Positions 53,171-61,725 of a DNA stretch of 64,000 nt are shown in pieces. Made by a program: the position numbers and the translations under genes. The DNA is taken from contig JAJDCQ010000059.1 in assembly GCA_029260755.1 (NCBI GenBank), forward strand, positions 1-64,000, given 5' to 3'. This stretch comes from Planctomycetota bacterium (GTDB lineage: Bacteria; Planctomycetota; J058; JAJDCQ01). Numbering within the stretch: position 1 is the first letter of the stretch; each line of letters starts with the position of its first letter. The notes beneath the pieces are model-generated. The model did not search any database. It had not been told where the DNA came from and saw only the letters and a list, made by a program, of their open reading frames with translations.

Positions 53171-54686
53171 CGCGATCGGCGGAGGCAGCCGCCGCGATCA
53201 ATCCGTCACAGAACGCGGCCAGGGCCGGGGCGTGGGATTCGATCGTGCGCGCCTCGACCCGTCCCCAGAAGGCCTCGCTCGGGAAGTCGAACGAGGCGGC
53301 GAGCGAAGCAGCGATCCAGAGCTCCAGGCGCTCATCGCTCGCCGGCGGCATCGAGAGCGCCTCTCGAGTCCGGTCGGCTACCTCGGCGTCCGGCCCGGCG
53401 ACGACCAGCCCCTCACCGATGGCCGCGAACGGCGAGGCGCCGACGACGAGCGCGGGACGCCCGAGGAGGAGCGCCTCCCAGGCGGCCGTTCCGGTGATCA
53501 CGGCGACGAGCTCGGCGCGCCGGATCATGTCGAATCCGTCGGCGAACGGCGAGATCAAGCGAGTGCGCGGGAGGCGTCGGATCCGATCGTAGAAGCCCCG
53601 CGGACGTCGGCCGAGCATCGGGAGGTGCTCCTTGACCACGAGCTCGAGCTCCTCGGGGATCGATCGGCGGAGGAGCTCGATGACCGCGAGCTGGTCGGTT
53701 CGCCAAGGCGCGAGGACCATCGTCGACGCCTCCGGATCGACGTGGAGAGGATAGAAGGCGAAGCGTTCAGGCGGATCCCTCCACGAGGTGAAGGGGCCCG
53801 CGCGGCCGAGCCGCCGCGCGCGCAGCGACTCTCGGAGATCGCTGGCGATCTGCTCGGACGTGGGAACCTCGCGCAGGTGGCTAGGCGCACGACGGAACCG
53901 CTCTCGCGCCGCATGGACGAGAGATCCGGCGGCCTGCTTCGCGATCGCCAGGGCGGAGGTTCGCTGCTCGAACGCGCGTCGTCGGCCGACGGAATAGTCG
54001 GGCGGTCTGGGCCGACTCCGGAAGTCCGCGAGCCAGCGACGAGCCCCCGGGCGAAAGGAGGCGATCGCGACGTCGTCTCGGAGGGAGCGCGAGAAGAGCC
54101 TGCGGACCGGGGCGAGGAGGCCGCGCGGCGAGTCGTCGAGCACGCGGCGCGTTCCGATCCGCGTCGACGCGATCCGACGGAACGGAACTCCGGTCACGCG
54201 GCAGGCCTCAGCGAGGGCGAGCGCGGGCGAGCCGGCCACGACGTAGGAGAAGACGACGTCGGGTGACTCCTGGTCGACGACGGAGAACGCCCACTCCAGG
54301 AGCCCGGTGACGTATCGGCGCACCGGGTCCGCGCTTCGGCAGAGACGACGGAGAGGTGAGGTCGGCAGGGTCGCGCCCGTCACCAGCGCTGCGCCGACGT
54401 GGCGGTCGGACACGATCAGCCTCGAGACGATGTCCGGATCGCATCGCGCCGCCAAGCTCGCCAGGCGAGCGGGGTCGCTCGGTCGGGCGAGCCACGTCGC
54501 TTCGAGGGCCGCGAGGTGATGGAGCGGAGCGATCGATGGGGCCCGCGCCGCGACCTGCGCCGCGACGGCGGCCTCGCCCGTCGCGAGCGCGCTCACCCTG
54601 AGAGCGGGGTCACGGCGGGCGAGCTCGTCGACGATCGCGAGAGGCCAGTGGACGAACCGAGGGGCGAAGACGACGAAAGCGTGCAT
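53136..54686 (-). CDS. Surface-polysaccharide glycosyltransferase-like protein
   Basis: This is a 516-residue protein. The C-terminal half shows TDQLAVIELLRRSIPEELELVVKEHLPMLGRR and the VITGTAAWEALLLGRPALVVGASPF segment common in KpsS/capsule-type transferases. The N-terminal half has a GT-B-like layout (VFSYVVAGSPALALAEACRVTGVPF). The acceptor and donor are unknown. The ATG at 54686 is chosen; the longer frame upstream is arginine-rich junk. It lies 8 bp after the SGNH gene and is likely co-transcribed. Confidence 0.72.
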   Translation of the reverse strand: MHAFVVFAPRFVHWPLAIVDELARRDPALRVSALATGEAAVAAQVAARAPSIAPLHHLAALEATWLARPSDPARLASLAARCDPDIVSRLIVSDRHVGAALVTGATLPTSPLRRLCRSADPVRRYVTGLLEWAFSVVDQESPDVVFSYVVAGSPALALAEACRVTGVPFRRIASTRIGTRRVLDDSPRGLLAPVRRLFSRSLRDDVAIASFRPGARRWLADFRSRPRPPDYSVGRRRAFEQRTSALAIAKQAAGSLVHAARERFRRAPSHLREVPTSEQIASDLRESLRARRLGRAGPFTSWRDPPERFAFYPLHVDPEASTMVLAPWRTDQLAVIELLRRSIPEELELVVKEHLPMLGRRPRGFYDRIRRLPRTRLISPFADGFDMIRRAELVAVITGTAAWEALLLGRPALVVGASPFAAIGEGLVVAGPDAEVADRTREALSMPPASDERLELWIAASLAASFDFPSEAFWGRVEARTIESHAPALAAFCDGLIAAAASADRVTEIERPAPPA

Positions 54687-54694
54687 CGGATCGG

Positions 54695-55789
54695 TCAGTC
54701 GTCGCCGCGAGCCGGGAGGATGGGCGCGAGGCGCTCGGCGAGGAGCTCGGTGAATCGGGCTCGACCCTCGGCGGAGAGATGGTCGCCGGCGGCGAAGTGC
54801 CGCAGAGCGATCCTGTCCTCCGACGAGAAGTCGAGGAGCGGGACTCCGTGCTCGCGTGCCCAGCGATCCAGGTCGTGATTGTACCGGACGAGATCCTCGG
54901 GGAGCGGCGTACCCGCCGCCGCACGACGCTTGCGGTAGCGAACGAGGACGAGGATGACCCCGCGAGATCTCGCGAGGTCGAGGATGCGCGGGAGGAGCGA
55001 GGACCCGACCACCTCGTCGAATCGAGGCGCGGGTGCTCGACGCGGCGAGCTCTCGTCGGCGCCGAGCTCGGGGATCATCCGATCCTCGGCGAGCTCGCGA
55101 GCGAGGGCTCGGCGGACCTCTGGCTCTTCGACGCCAGTCAGGGCCGCGGAGACTGATCGGACGTGCGTGTCGACGAGGGAGTGCAGGGTGATCCCGTCTC
55201 GGTAGATGGCCCACCGGCGGAACAGCTCGGAGCGGACGGGACCGCGCGCCGGTCGCCACGCGAGCTCCTCGAGGACGGGCTCGTGGCTCGAGCTCAGGGC
55301 AGCCACGGCCGGAGCGTAGGGGCCGAGCGTCCGGTAGGTCGGGTCGGTCAGAACCGAGTCCCGAAAGCAGAGCACGACCGCGTCGGGGGCGGTCGCGTCG
55401 GCGGCTAGGATGAAGTTCTTCAGGGCGAGGAAGTACCAGGCCGTCGCGGCGCCGCCGTGCGAGACCGCGGTGACCGGGCGGTCGAGCGCGCGGGCGAGGA
55501 GATCGGGATCGACGCCCTCGCCGACCATCGAGTTGCCGATCACGACGACGTCGTACGGTCCGTCCGCCATCTGCGACTCGATCCGGTGGATCTTCCGCTC
55601 GGCGATGACGCCGCCGTGGAGGAGGCTCGACCCGATGACGATCGCGGTCACCGCGGCGGCGTGGGCGGCCGCGGGCCAGACCCGGGTCGTCGGGGCCTCG
55701 GGCGCGTCCGTCGTCGGCGGCGAGATCGAAGCCGGCGAGTCGTCCGGCCCCTCAGAACTGGAAGTAGATGAAGCTCTGCTCACCTTCAT
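54695..55789 (-). CDS. SGNH-type (DltD/AlgX-like) partner of the MBOAT
   Basis: This 364-residue protein has a cytoplasmic Ser-rich tail, one TM helix (about residues 39-58) and an SGNH hydrolase domain. Block I is VIGNSMVGEGVDP (the GDS serine kept as GNS), Gly/Asn blocks follow, and GDHLSAEGRA carries the catalytic Asp-His. Such proteins act with MBOAT enzymes in O-acylation of surface polymers. It overlaps the MBOAT stop by 38 bp, so the pair is coupled. Confidence 0.82.
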   Translation of the reverse strand: MKVSRASSTSSSEGPDDSPASISPPTTDAPEAPTTRVWPAAAHAAAVTAIVIGSSLLHGGVIAERKIHRIESQMADGPYDVVVIGNSMVGEGVDPDLLARALDRPVTAVSHGGAATAWYFLALKNFILAADATAPDAVVLCFRDSVLTDPTYRTLGPYAPAVAALSSSHEPVLEELAWRPARGPVRSELFRRWAIYRDGITLHSLVDTHVRSVSAALTGVEEPEVRRALARELAEDRMIPELGADESSPRRAPAPRFDEVVGSSLLPRILDLARSRGVILVLVRYRKRRAAAGTPLPEDLVRYNHDLDRWAREHGVPLLDFSSEDRIALRHFAAGDHLSAEGRARFTELLAERLAPILPARGDD

Positions 55790-57143
55790 GCCCCAGGACG
55801 ACGGTCAGGAGAATCATCGCGGCGTGCGCGAAGACGCGCGCTCCCGCGGCGAGGCGGCCCGGGCGCTCACGCGAGAGCCAGCCCAGTCCGCCGAGGAGCG
55901 TCGCGTAGAAGGCCACGAACGAGGCGACCGTCGCGGCCGCGACGAGGGCGTCTCCCTCGACCCCGATCGGGCTCGTCAGCGCGGCGAGCCACCAGGCGAG
56001 GCTCGACGCCCGGAAGAGTGACCAGCCGATGAGAGTCCACCCGAGCATGACCGCTCGCGCCCCGGCTGTCGAGACGACTCCTCGAGGCCTCCACCGACCG
56101 CCGAGGCCGAGGCGGTGATACCCGAACACGAGGAAGGCGTGGTAGAGCCCCCACGCGACGAAGTGCCAGGCCGCGCCATGCCACAGGCCCGAGAGCCCCA
56201 GCGACGCGACGAGCACCGCGACGAACCGCACCGGCCGGTCTGCGCGTCCCCCCAGCGGGATGTACACGTAGTCCCGGATCCAGCTCGAGAAGGAGATGTG
56301 CCAGCGTCGCCAGAAGTCGGAAGGGCTCACCGCGGCGTACGGATGGTCGAAGTTCTCCATCAACTCGAAGCCCAGGAGGCGGGCGATCCCCCGCGCGAGA
56401 TCGGTGTACGCGGAGAAGTCGGAGAGGATCTGGACGGCGAAGGCGGCCGTTCCGACGGCGAAGAGGACCAGGGGGGGAGACTCGAGGAGATACACCTTCC
56501 CGACCATCGGGGCCAGGTTGTCGGCGACGACGAGCTTCTTGAAGTATCCGGACACCAGGAGCGGGAAGGCGCTCGAGAAGCGCGGCCAGCTCCACGTCCG
56601 GCGCGCCTCCACCTGGGGGAGGAGCCGACCGGCGCGTTCGATCGGGCCGGCGACGAGCTGGGGGAAGAGGGCGACGAAGACGGCGACGTCGAGGAAGCTC
56701 GTGCGCGCTTCGATCCGTCCGCGGTAGACGTCGATCGTGTAGCCGAGGGTCTGGAACGTGTAGAAGGAGATCCCGACCGGCAGGAAGACGCGGAAGGTGA
56801 TCGGGTCGAGCTCGAGGCCGACGCTCGTGAGGACCGCGTGGACGTTGTCCGCGAAGAAGTTGAAGTACTTGAAGGCGCCGAGCAGGCCTAGGTTCGTGGC
56901 GAGGCTGACGCCGAGGAAGATCCTGCGCTGAGCGGGGCGGGCCGCGATGCCGCGGGCGCAGCCGTAGTCGACGATCGTCGAGGTCGCGATCAGGATGCAG
57001 AACCACGGGTGGATCCACCCGTAGAAGACGTAGCTGGCGACCAGGAGGGCGACGTTCTGGGCCCTTCGCCAGCGGCCGAGGGCCCAGTAGACGCCGAAGA
57101 CGACGACGAGGAAGAAGTGGAACTCCCAGTCGGTGAACGTCAC
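55752..57143 (-). CDS. MBOAT-family O-acyltransferase (AlgI/DltB-like)
   Basis: This 463-residue polytopic protein has many helices and the MBOAT signatures SDFWRRWHISFSSWIRDYVYIPLGG and GLWHGAAWHFVAWGLYHA (active-site His). FPQLVAGPIERAGRLLPQ also matches. It passes an acyl (often acetyl) group across the membrane to a glycan. The GTG start overlaps the GT4 stop (GTGA), and the SGNH gene overlaps its end. It lies amid glycan genes, so surface-polymer O-acylation is the likely role. Confidence 0.92.
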   Translation of the reverse strand: MTFTDWEFHFFLVVVFGVYWALGRWRRAQNVALLVASYVFYGWIHPWFCILIATSTIVDYGCARGIAARPAQRRIFLGVSLATNLGLLGAFKYFNFFADNVHAVLTSVGLELDPITFRVFLPVGISFYTFQTLGYTIDVYRGRIEARTSFLDVAVFVALFPQLVAGPIERAGRLLPQVEARRTWSWPRFSSAFPLLVSGYFKKLVVADNLAPMVGKVYLLESPPLVLFAVGTAAFAVQILSDFSAYTDLARGIARLLGFELMENFDHPYAAVSPSDFWRRWHISFSSWIRDYVYIPLGGRADRPVRFVAVLVASLGLSGLWHGAAWHFVAWGLYHAFLVFGYHRLGLGGRWRPRGVVSTAGARAVMLGWTLIGWSLFRASSLAWWLAALTSPIGVEGDALVAAATVASFVAFYATLLGGLGWLSRERPGRLAAGARVFAHAAMILLTVVLGHEGEQSFIYFQF

Positions 57144-58285
57144 GGCGCCCGGGCGCTGGCGAGCGCCTCCAGGTATCGGTCGGCCATCGACCCCGCGGTG
57201 TAGCGCTCGGCGATGGTGTCACGGGCCGCTCGCCCGAGCCGCTCGGTGAGCGCGTCGTCGACCAGAACGCGGCGGAGCTGCGCGGCGAGCGGCGCCGGCC
57301 CCTCGCCGTCGACCAGCAGGCCATTGTCCCCGTCGACGATGACGTCGGCCGCGCCGCTCACCGGCGTGGAGACGACGGCGAGCCCGTGCGCCATCGCCTC
57401 GAGGAGGGCGTTCGCCATCCCCTCGACGACCGAGCTACTGACGAACGCGCGGGCGCGGGCGAGCACCTCGTGGGGGCGGTCGTGGAAGCCGCGAAGGAAG
57501 ACGGTGTCCGCGAGGCCCTCCTCGCGGATCCGGGCGGCGAGGCGGGCGCGCTCGGGACCCTCGCCGTAGATCTCGAGGGTCGGCGTCTCGGTGAGCCCGT
57601 CAGCGTCCCGGAGGAGCAGACCCCAGGCGTCCAGGAGTCGGTCCAGGTCCTTCTGCCAGACGAGGCGGCCGAGCGCGACGACGCCCTGGCGCGGACGCCC
57701 GGTGGCCACGCGGTCGACGGCCTCGAGGTCGACGCCGTTCGGCGCGAGGACGATCCGGTCAACCGGGATGCCGGCCTCGACGAGCTCGCGCCGGATCGTC
57801 GTGGTCGTGGCGAGGAACCGATCCGCTCCACGCACGATCCGGGCCACGACTCCGCCGAGCGGCTCACGCCGGGCGCGGGGGAAGTCGGCGCCCGCGCCCG
57901 AGCTCTGGAGGCGCACGACGACCGGTCGGCCGACGACGCGGCCGACCACGACGGCGGTCGCGACGTAGTGGGAGACGGAGCTCGCAATGGCCCCCCGGCA
58001 GCGCGGGAGGAGACGCAGGAGCGTCCAGGCGAGGGCGAGGTTGAAGAGGAGCGGACCGAGGAACGCGACGGTCGGAAAGGGCAACCGCCGGACAGGCACG
58101 CCCTCGACCCGATCACTCGCCGGGAGTCCGCGGAGGCGTCGAGTGAGGACGAGGACCGGGATGCCGCGGCTTCGGAGCTCGCGGGCGACGCGGAGGAGGG
58201 CGACCTCGGTGCCTCCGACGAGCGGATGGAAGCCGAACGCGACGATCAGGACGGGCGCCCGCGGACGGCAGGGGGAGGCTCGCAT
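57140..58285 (-). CDS. GT4-family glycosyltransferase
   Basis: This 381-residue protein has VLIVAFGFHPLVGGTEVALLRVARELRSRG at the N-terminus, LAPNGVDLEAVDRV, VVALGRLVWQKDLDRLLDAW and SSSVVEGMANALLEAMAHGLAVVST. It transfers a sugar in the same locus. The ATG at 58285 is used; a GTG six bases upstream is an alternative. It lies 11 bp after wecC. Confidence 0.9.
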   Translation of the reverse strand: MRASPCRPRAPVLIVAFGFHPLVGGTEVALLRVARELRSRGIPVLVLTRRLRGLPASDRVEGVPVRRLPFPTVAFLGPLLFNLALAWTLLRLLPRCRGAIASSVSHYVATAVVVGRVVGRPVVVRLQSSGAGADFPRARREPLGGVVARIVRGADRFLATTTTIRRELVEAGIPVDRIVLAPNGVDLEAVDRVATGRPRQGVVALGRLVWQKDLDRLLDAWGLLLRDADGLTETPTLEIYGEGPERARLAARIREEGLADTVFLRGFHDRPHEVLARARAFVSSSVVEGMANALLEAMAHGLAVVSTPVSGAADVIVDGDNGLLVDGEGPAPLAAQLRRVLVDDALTERLGRAARDTIAERYTAGSMADRYLEALASARAP

Positions 58286-58296
58286 GACGCCGACGA

Positions 58297-59514
58297 TCAG
58301 TCCGCGCGGCCCGGGTAGAACCGAAGCACGCGCACGCCGTCGAGGGCGCCGGCGGCGCGGGCGGCCTCGAGGTCGCGGGCGACGCGGCCGTGCTCGACGA
58401 GGACGAGGACGGCCGCCGCCCCTCGGACCAGGGCCGCGAGGTCGTCGCCGTAGCCCATGCCCGGGACGAGGGGGTCGTGCTGCTCGACGGTCAGCCCTTC
58501 CGCGCGGAGGCGCTCGACGATGGCGGTCGCGGGGCTGCTCCGCACGTCGTAGGTCTCGGGCTTGTAGGCGGCGCCGAGGGCGACGATGCGGCCGTCGCCG
58601 GGATCGCCGAGCTCGGCGCGAATACGCGTGGCGATGCGCTCGGGCTGCTCGTCGTTGATCGTTCTCGCCGTTCGGAGGAGCCGGGCTCCGTCGCGGTCGG
58701 TCTCGGCGAGGAACCAGGGGTCGACCGGGATGCAGTGGCCGCCGACGCCGATCCCGGGCATGAGGATCCCGACGCGGGGGTGACAGTTGGCGAGGTTGAT
58801 AGCCTCCACCGGGTCGACCTCGAGCCCTTCGCAGAGGCGGGCGAGCTCGTTCGCGAGGGCGACGTTGACGTCGCGGTAGGCGTTCTCCATCAGCTTCACC
58901 GACTCCGCCGTCACGTCGTCGGTGATGAGGAGCTTGCCCTTCGCGAACGAGGCGTAGAGGGCGCGGGCGGCCTCGGCGCTCCGGTCGTCGACCCCGCCGA
59001 AGAGGCGGTCGTTGTGGACGATCTCGAGGAAGACGTTGCCGGGCAGGATCCGCTCGGGGCAGTGACAGAGCATCACGTCGCCGGGCACGGCGTGCCCCGA
59101 CCGCTCGAGGATCGGCTGGATCACGTCGCGGCACGTCCGCGGCGGGACGGTCGACTCGACGATGACGAGGTTGCCCGGGCGCAGGTGCGGCACGATCGCC
59201 TCGGCCGCGGCGCGCACGGCCGAGAGATCGGCGGCGCGCCGGTCGGGGTCGAGCGGCGTCGGGACCGCGAGGATGAAGACGTCGGCGGGCTCGGGCGTCG
59301 GCGAGCCCCGGAGGTTCTCGCGGACGGCCGGCTCCTGGCGGATCGCCGCGATCTCCTGCTCGGTGATCGGCAGGACGTCGCCGGCGATCGCCTCGAGCAC
59401 CTTCGCGTCGAGGTCGACGCCGACCACCTCGTGCCCGCCGCGGGCGAGCATGATCCCGAGCGGCAGACCGACGTAGCCGCATCCGAGGACGACGACCCGG
59501 CGCCGCTCGCTCAC
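58297..59514 (-). CDS. wecC: UDP-N-acetyl-mannosamine dehydrogenase
   Basis: This 405-residue nucleotide-sugar 6-dehydrogenase has the NAD loop VLGCGYVGLPLG, VPTPLDPDRR, ESTVPPRTCRDVI, the lysine/asparagine block ESVKLMENAYRDVNVALANELA and the catalytic cysteine in GIGVGGHCIPVDPWFL. It follows wecB, so UDP-ManNAc to UDP-ManNAcA is the likely reaction; other C-6 oxidations cannot be excluded. The GTG start overlaps the wecB stop (GTGA). Confidence 0.93.
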   Translation of the reverse strand: MSERRRVVVLGCGYVGLPLGIMLARGGHEVVGVDLDAKVLEAIAGDVLPITEQEIAAIRQEPAVRENLRGSPTPEPADVFILAVPTPLDPDRRAADLSAVRAAAEAIVPHLRPGNLVIVESTVPPRTCRDVIQPILERSGHAVPGDVMLCHCPERILPGNVFLEIVHNDRLFGGVDDRSAEAARALYASFAKGKLLITDDVTAESVKLMENAYRDVNVALANELARLCEGLEVDPVEAINLANCHPRVGILMPGIGVGGHCIPVDPWFLAETDRDGARLLRTARTINDEQPERIATRIRAELGDPGDGRIVALGAAYKPETYDVRSSPATAIVERLRAEGLTVEQHDPLVPGMGYGDDLAALVRGAAAVLVLVEHGRVARDLEAARAAGALDGVRVLRFYPGRAD

Positions 59515-60683
59515 GGCGCGAACGCGCTCGGCGCGGCGACGTCGATGCCCACGGCGCGAACGAGCGCGGCGGCGATCCGGGCGCACGCCTTCCCGTCGCC
59601 GTAAGGGCTGGCGCCCGGGCGCATCCGCTCCCACGCATCGCCGCGGGGGAGGAGCTCGTCGAGCGCGCCGAGGATCGTCTCGGTCTCGGTGCCGACGAGG
59701 CGCGAGGCGCCCGCCTCGACCGCCTCGGGGCGCTCGGTGTTCTCGCGGACGACCAGGACGGGGACGCGCAGCGACGGCGCCTCCTCCTGGATCCCGCCCG
59801 AGTCGGTCACGATCACGGTCGAGCGCTTCATCACCCAGACCAGCGCGTCGTAGGGGAGCGGCGCGAGGAGGCGCACGTTCGGCAGGCCGGAGAGGGCGTC
59901 GAGGGCGGCGTCGCGGACGTTCGGGTTGAGGTGGACCGGGAAGACGACCTCGACCTCGTCCGGCCGTTCCGTCGCGACGCGTCGGAGCGCCTCGAAGGCG
60001 TGCGCGTGCCCCTCGCCGAAGCTCTCGCGGCGATGCAGGGTCACCAGGATGAGCTTGCGGTCGGTCGCCTCGAGCCCGTCGAGGCCGAGGGCGGCGTCGG
60101 GCAGGCGGTCGCGCTCGGCGATGTCGAGGAGCGCGTCGATCACCGTGTTGCCGGTCACGAGCACGGTCGCCGGGTCGATCCCGTCGGCGAGCAGGTTCGC
60201 CTCCGAGGTGGCCGTCGGCGGGAAGTGGAGGTCGGCGACCGGCCCGAGGAGGCGCCGGTTCATCTCCTCGGGGAACGGCGAGCGCTTGTTGCCGGTCCGC
60301 AGGCCGGCCTCGACGTGGGCGACCTGGATGTCGGAGCCGTGGAGGAACGCGGCCAGGCCGCACGCGAACGCGGTCGTCGTGTCCCCCTGGACCGCGACGA
60401 CGGCCGGCCGGATCTCGTCGAGGAGCGACGAGAACGCGGTCAGCGCCCGCGCGGCGACCTCGGTCGGCGTCTGGCCGGGCCGCATGAGCCCCATGTCGTG
60501 ATCGGCCGCGAGGCCGAACACGGCGAACACCTGATCGAGCATCTCCTTGTGCTGGCCCGTCGAGACGACGAGCGTCTCGACGGCATCGCCGTGGGCGGCC
60601 CGGAGGTGGGCGACCAGCGGGAGGAGCTTGATCGCGTCGGGCCGCGTCCCGACGACGACGACGATCCGGGGCCGCTCGCTCAC
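59511..60683 (-). CDS. wecB: UDP-N-acetylglucosamine 2-epimerase (non-hydrolysing)
   Basis: This 390-residue protein interconverts UDP-GlcNAc and UDP-ManNAc. Blocks: VVGTRPDAIKLLPL (usually GTRPEAIK), VQGDTTTAFACGLAAFL, HVEAGLRTGNKRSPFPEEMNRRL, TLHRRESFGE (usually HRREN), FPVHLNPNV, DSGGIQEEAPSLRVPVLVVRENTERPEA. Catalytic Asp, Glu and His are kept. The GTG start overlaps the epimerase stop (GTGA). With wecC it supplies a ManNAcA-type precursor. Confidence 0.95.
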   Translation of the reverse strand: MSERPRIVVVVGTRPDAIKLLPLVAHLRAAHGDAVETLVVSTGQHKEMLDQVFAVFGLAADHDMGLMRPGQTPTEVAARALTAFSSLLDEIRPAVVAVQGDTTTAFACGLAAFLHGSDIQVAHVEAGLRTGNKRSPFPEEMNRRLLGPVADLHFPPTATSEANLLADGIDPATVLVTGNTVIDALLDIAERDRLPDAALGLDGLEATDRKLILVTLHRRESFGEGHAHAFEALRRVATERPDEVEVVFPVHLNPNVRDAALDALSGLPNVRLLAPLPYDALVWVMKRSTVIVTDSGGIQEEAPSLRVPVLVVRENTERPEAVEAGASRLVGTETETILGALDELLPRGDAWERMRPGASPYGDGKACARIAAALVRAVGIDVAAPSAFAP

Positions 60684-61630
60684 AGCTCGTAGACCTCGCG
60701 CATCCAGTCGATCGTCTTCGGGAGCCCCTCCTCGAGGGTGATCGACGGGTCGTGGCCGAGGTCCCGGATGGCCTTGTCGACGTCGGGCCGCTTGTTCGTC
60801 ACGTTCGCCTCCTCCTTCGGGAGGTAGGTGACGAGCGAGTCGTCGCGACCGACCCGCTCGAGGATCATCTCGGAGAGCTCGCGGACGCTCCGGTACTCGG
60901 TGCCGCCGACGTTGTAGGTCTCTCCCGACCGGAACCGCTCGACGCCGCGGACGAGCGTCGCCATCAGGTCGTCGACGTACATGAACACCCGGTGGTAGCC
61001 CTCGAAGACGGTGTAGGGCTCGCCCTTGAGCGCCCGGTAGGCGAAGAGGCAGACGACGCTCCGGTACGGGTGGTAGCGCTCGCCCGGCCCGTAGGCGTTG
61101 AAGAAGCGGAAAACCATCGTCTCGGTGCCCTGCTGCTCGATCGAGTTGCGGATCTGCTGCTCGTTGACCCACTTGCTGATCGCGTAGTCGTTCAGGTGCA
61201 CCGGGGAGCGCGCGTCGAGCGCGTCCTCGCGGTAGGGGACGCCCTCGGGGAGCTCGCCGTAGACCTCGCTGCTGCTCGCGAAGATAACTCGGAACCTTCG
61301 CCGCTCCTGGAGCCGGATGAGGTGCTTCGTCCCGATGACGTTCGTCTTCCAGAGCTGCTCGTAGTGGTCCTCGCCGTTGAGGCGGCCGAACTCGGCGGCG
61401 AGGTGGTAGACGAGGTCGCCCTCGCCGAGCTCGAGGTCGTCGACGACCCGCTGCAGCTGCCGGAACTCGGCGAGGTCGCAGCGCCGGTAGCGCTCCTGCC
61501 AGGAGTGCTCGACGCCGGTGACGTGCACCTCGAATCCGGCGGCGCCGAGGGCGGCGACGAGAGGTCGGCCCAGGGTGCCGAGCCCGCCGGTCACCAGGAT
61601 GCGGCGGGGTCGGAACGGGGTGTCGCTCAT
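60680..61630 (-). CDS. Extended-SDR nucleotide-sugar epimerase/dehydratase
   Basis: This 316-residue protein has ILVTGGLGTLGRPLVAALG (GxxGxxG), YHLAAEFGRLNGEDHYEQLWKTNVIGT, SSSEVYGE, the YAISK catalytic pair, RFFNAYGPGERYHPYRSVV and MYVDDL. This is the pattern of UDP-glucose 4-epimerase-type enzymes; the exact sugar is unknown. It is first of the epimerase-wecB-wecC-GT4-MBOAT-SGNH-GT series, in which all genes are coupled or within 11 bp, so this is one operon of seven genes. Confidence 0.9.
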   Translation of the reverse strand: MSDTPFRPRRILVTGGLGTLGRPLVAALGAAGFEVHVTGVEHSWQERYRRCDLAEFRQLQRVVDDLELGEGDLVYHLAAEFGRLNGEDHYEQLWKTNVIGTKHLIRLQERRRFRVIFASSSEVYGELPEGVPYREDALDARSPVHLNDYAISKWVNEQQIRNSIEQQGTETMVFRFFNAYGPGERYHPYRSVVCLFAYRALKGEPYTVFEGYHRVFMYVDDLMATLVRGVERFRSGETYNVGGTEYRSVRELSEMILERVGRDDSLVTYLPKEEANVTNKRPDVDKAIRDLGHDPSITLEEGLPKTIDWMREVYEL

Positions 61631-61725
61631 CGGAGGGTCCTCGCGGGGCCGGGTCCGCGCCCGGGCGCGGGGCGCGTCACCTTACGGCGTGGAGCGGGAG
61701 GGGACAAGCGGGGCGCGCGGAACGG

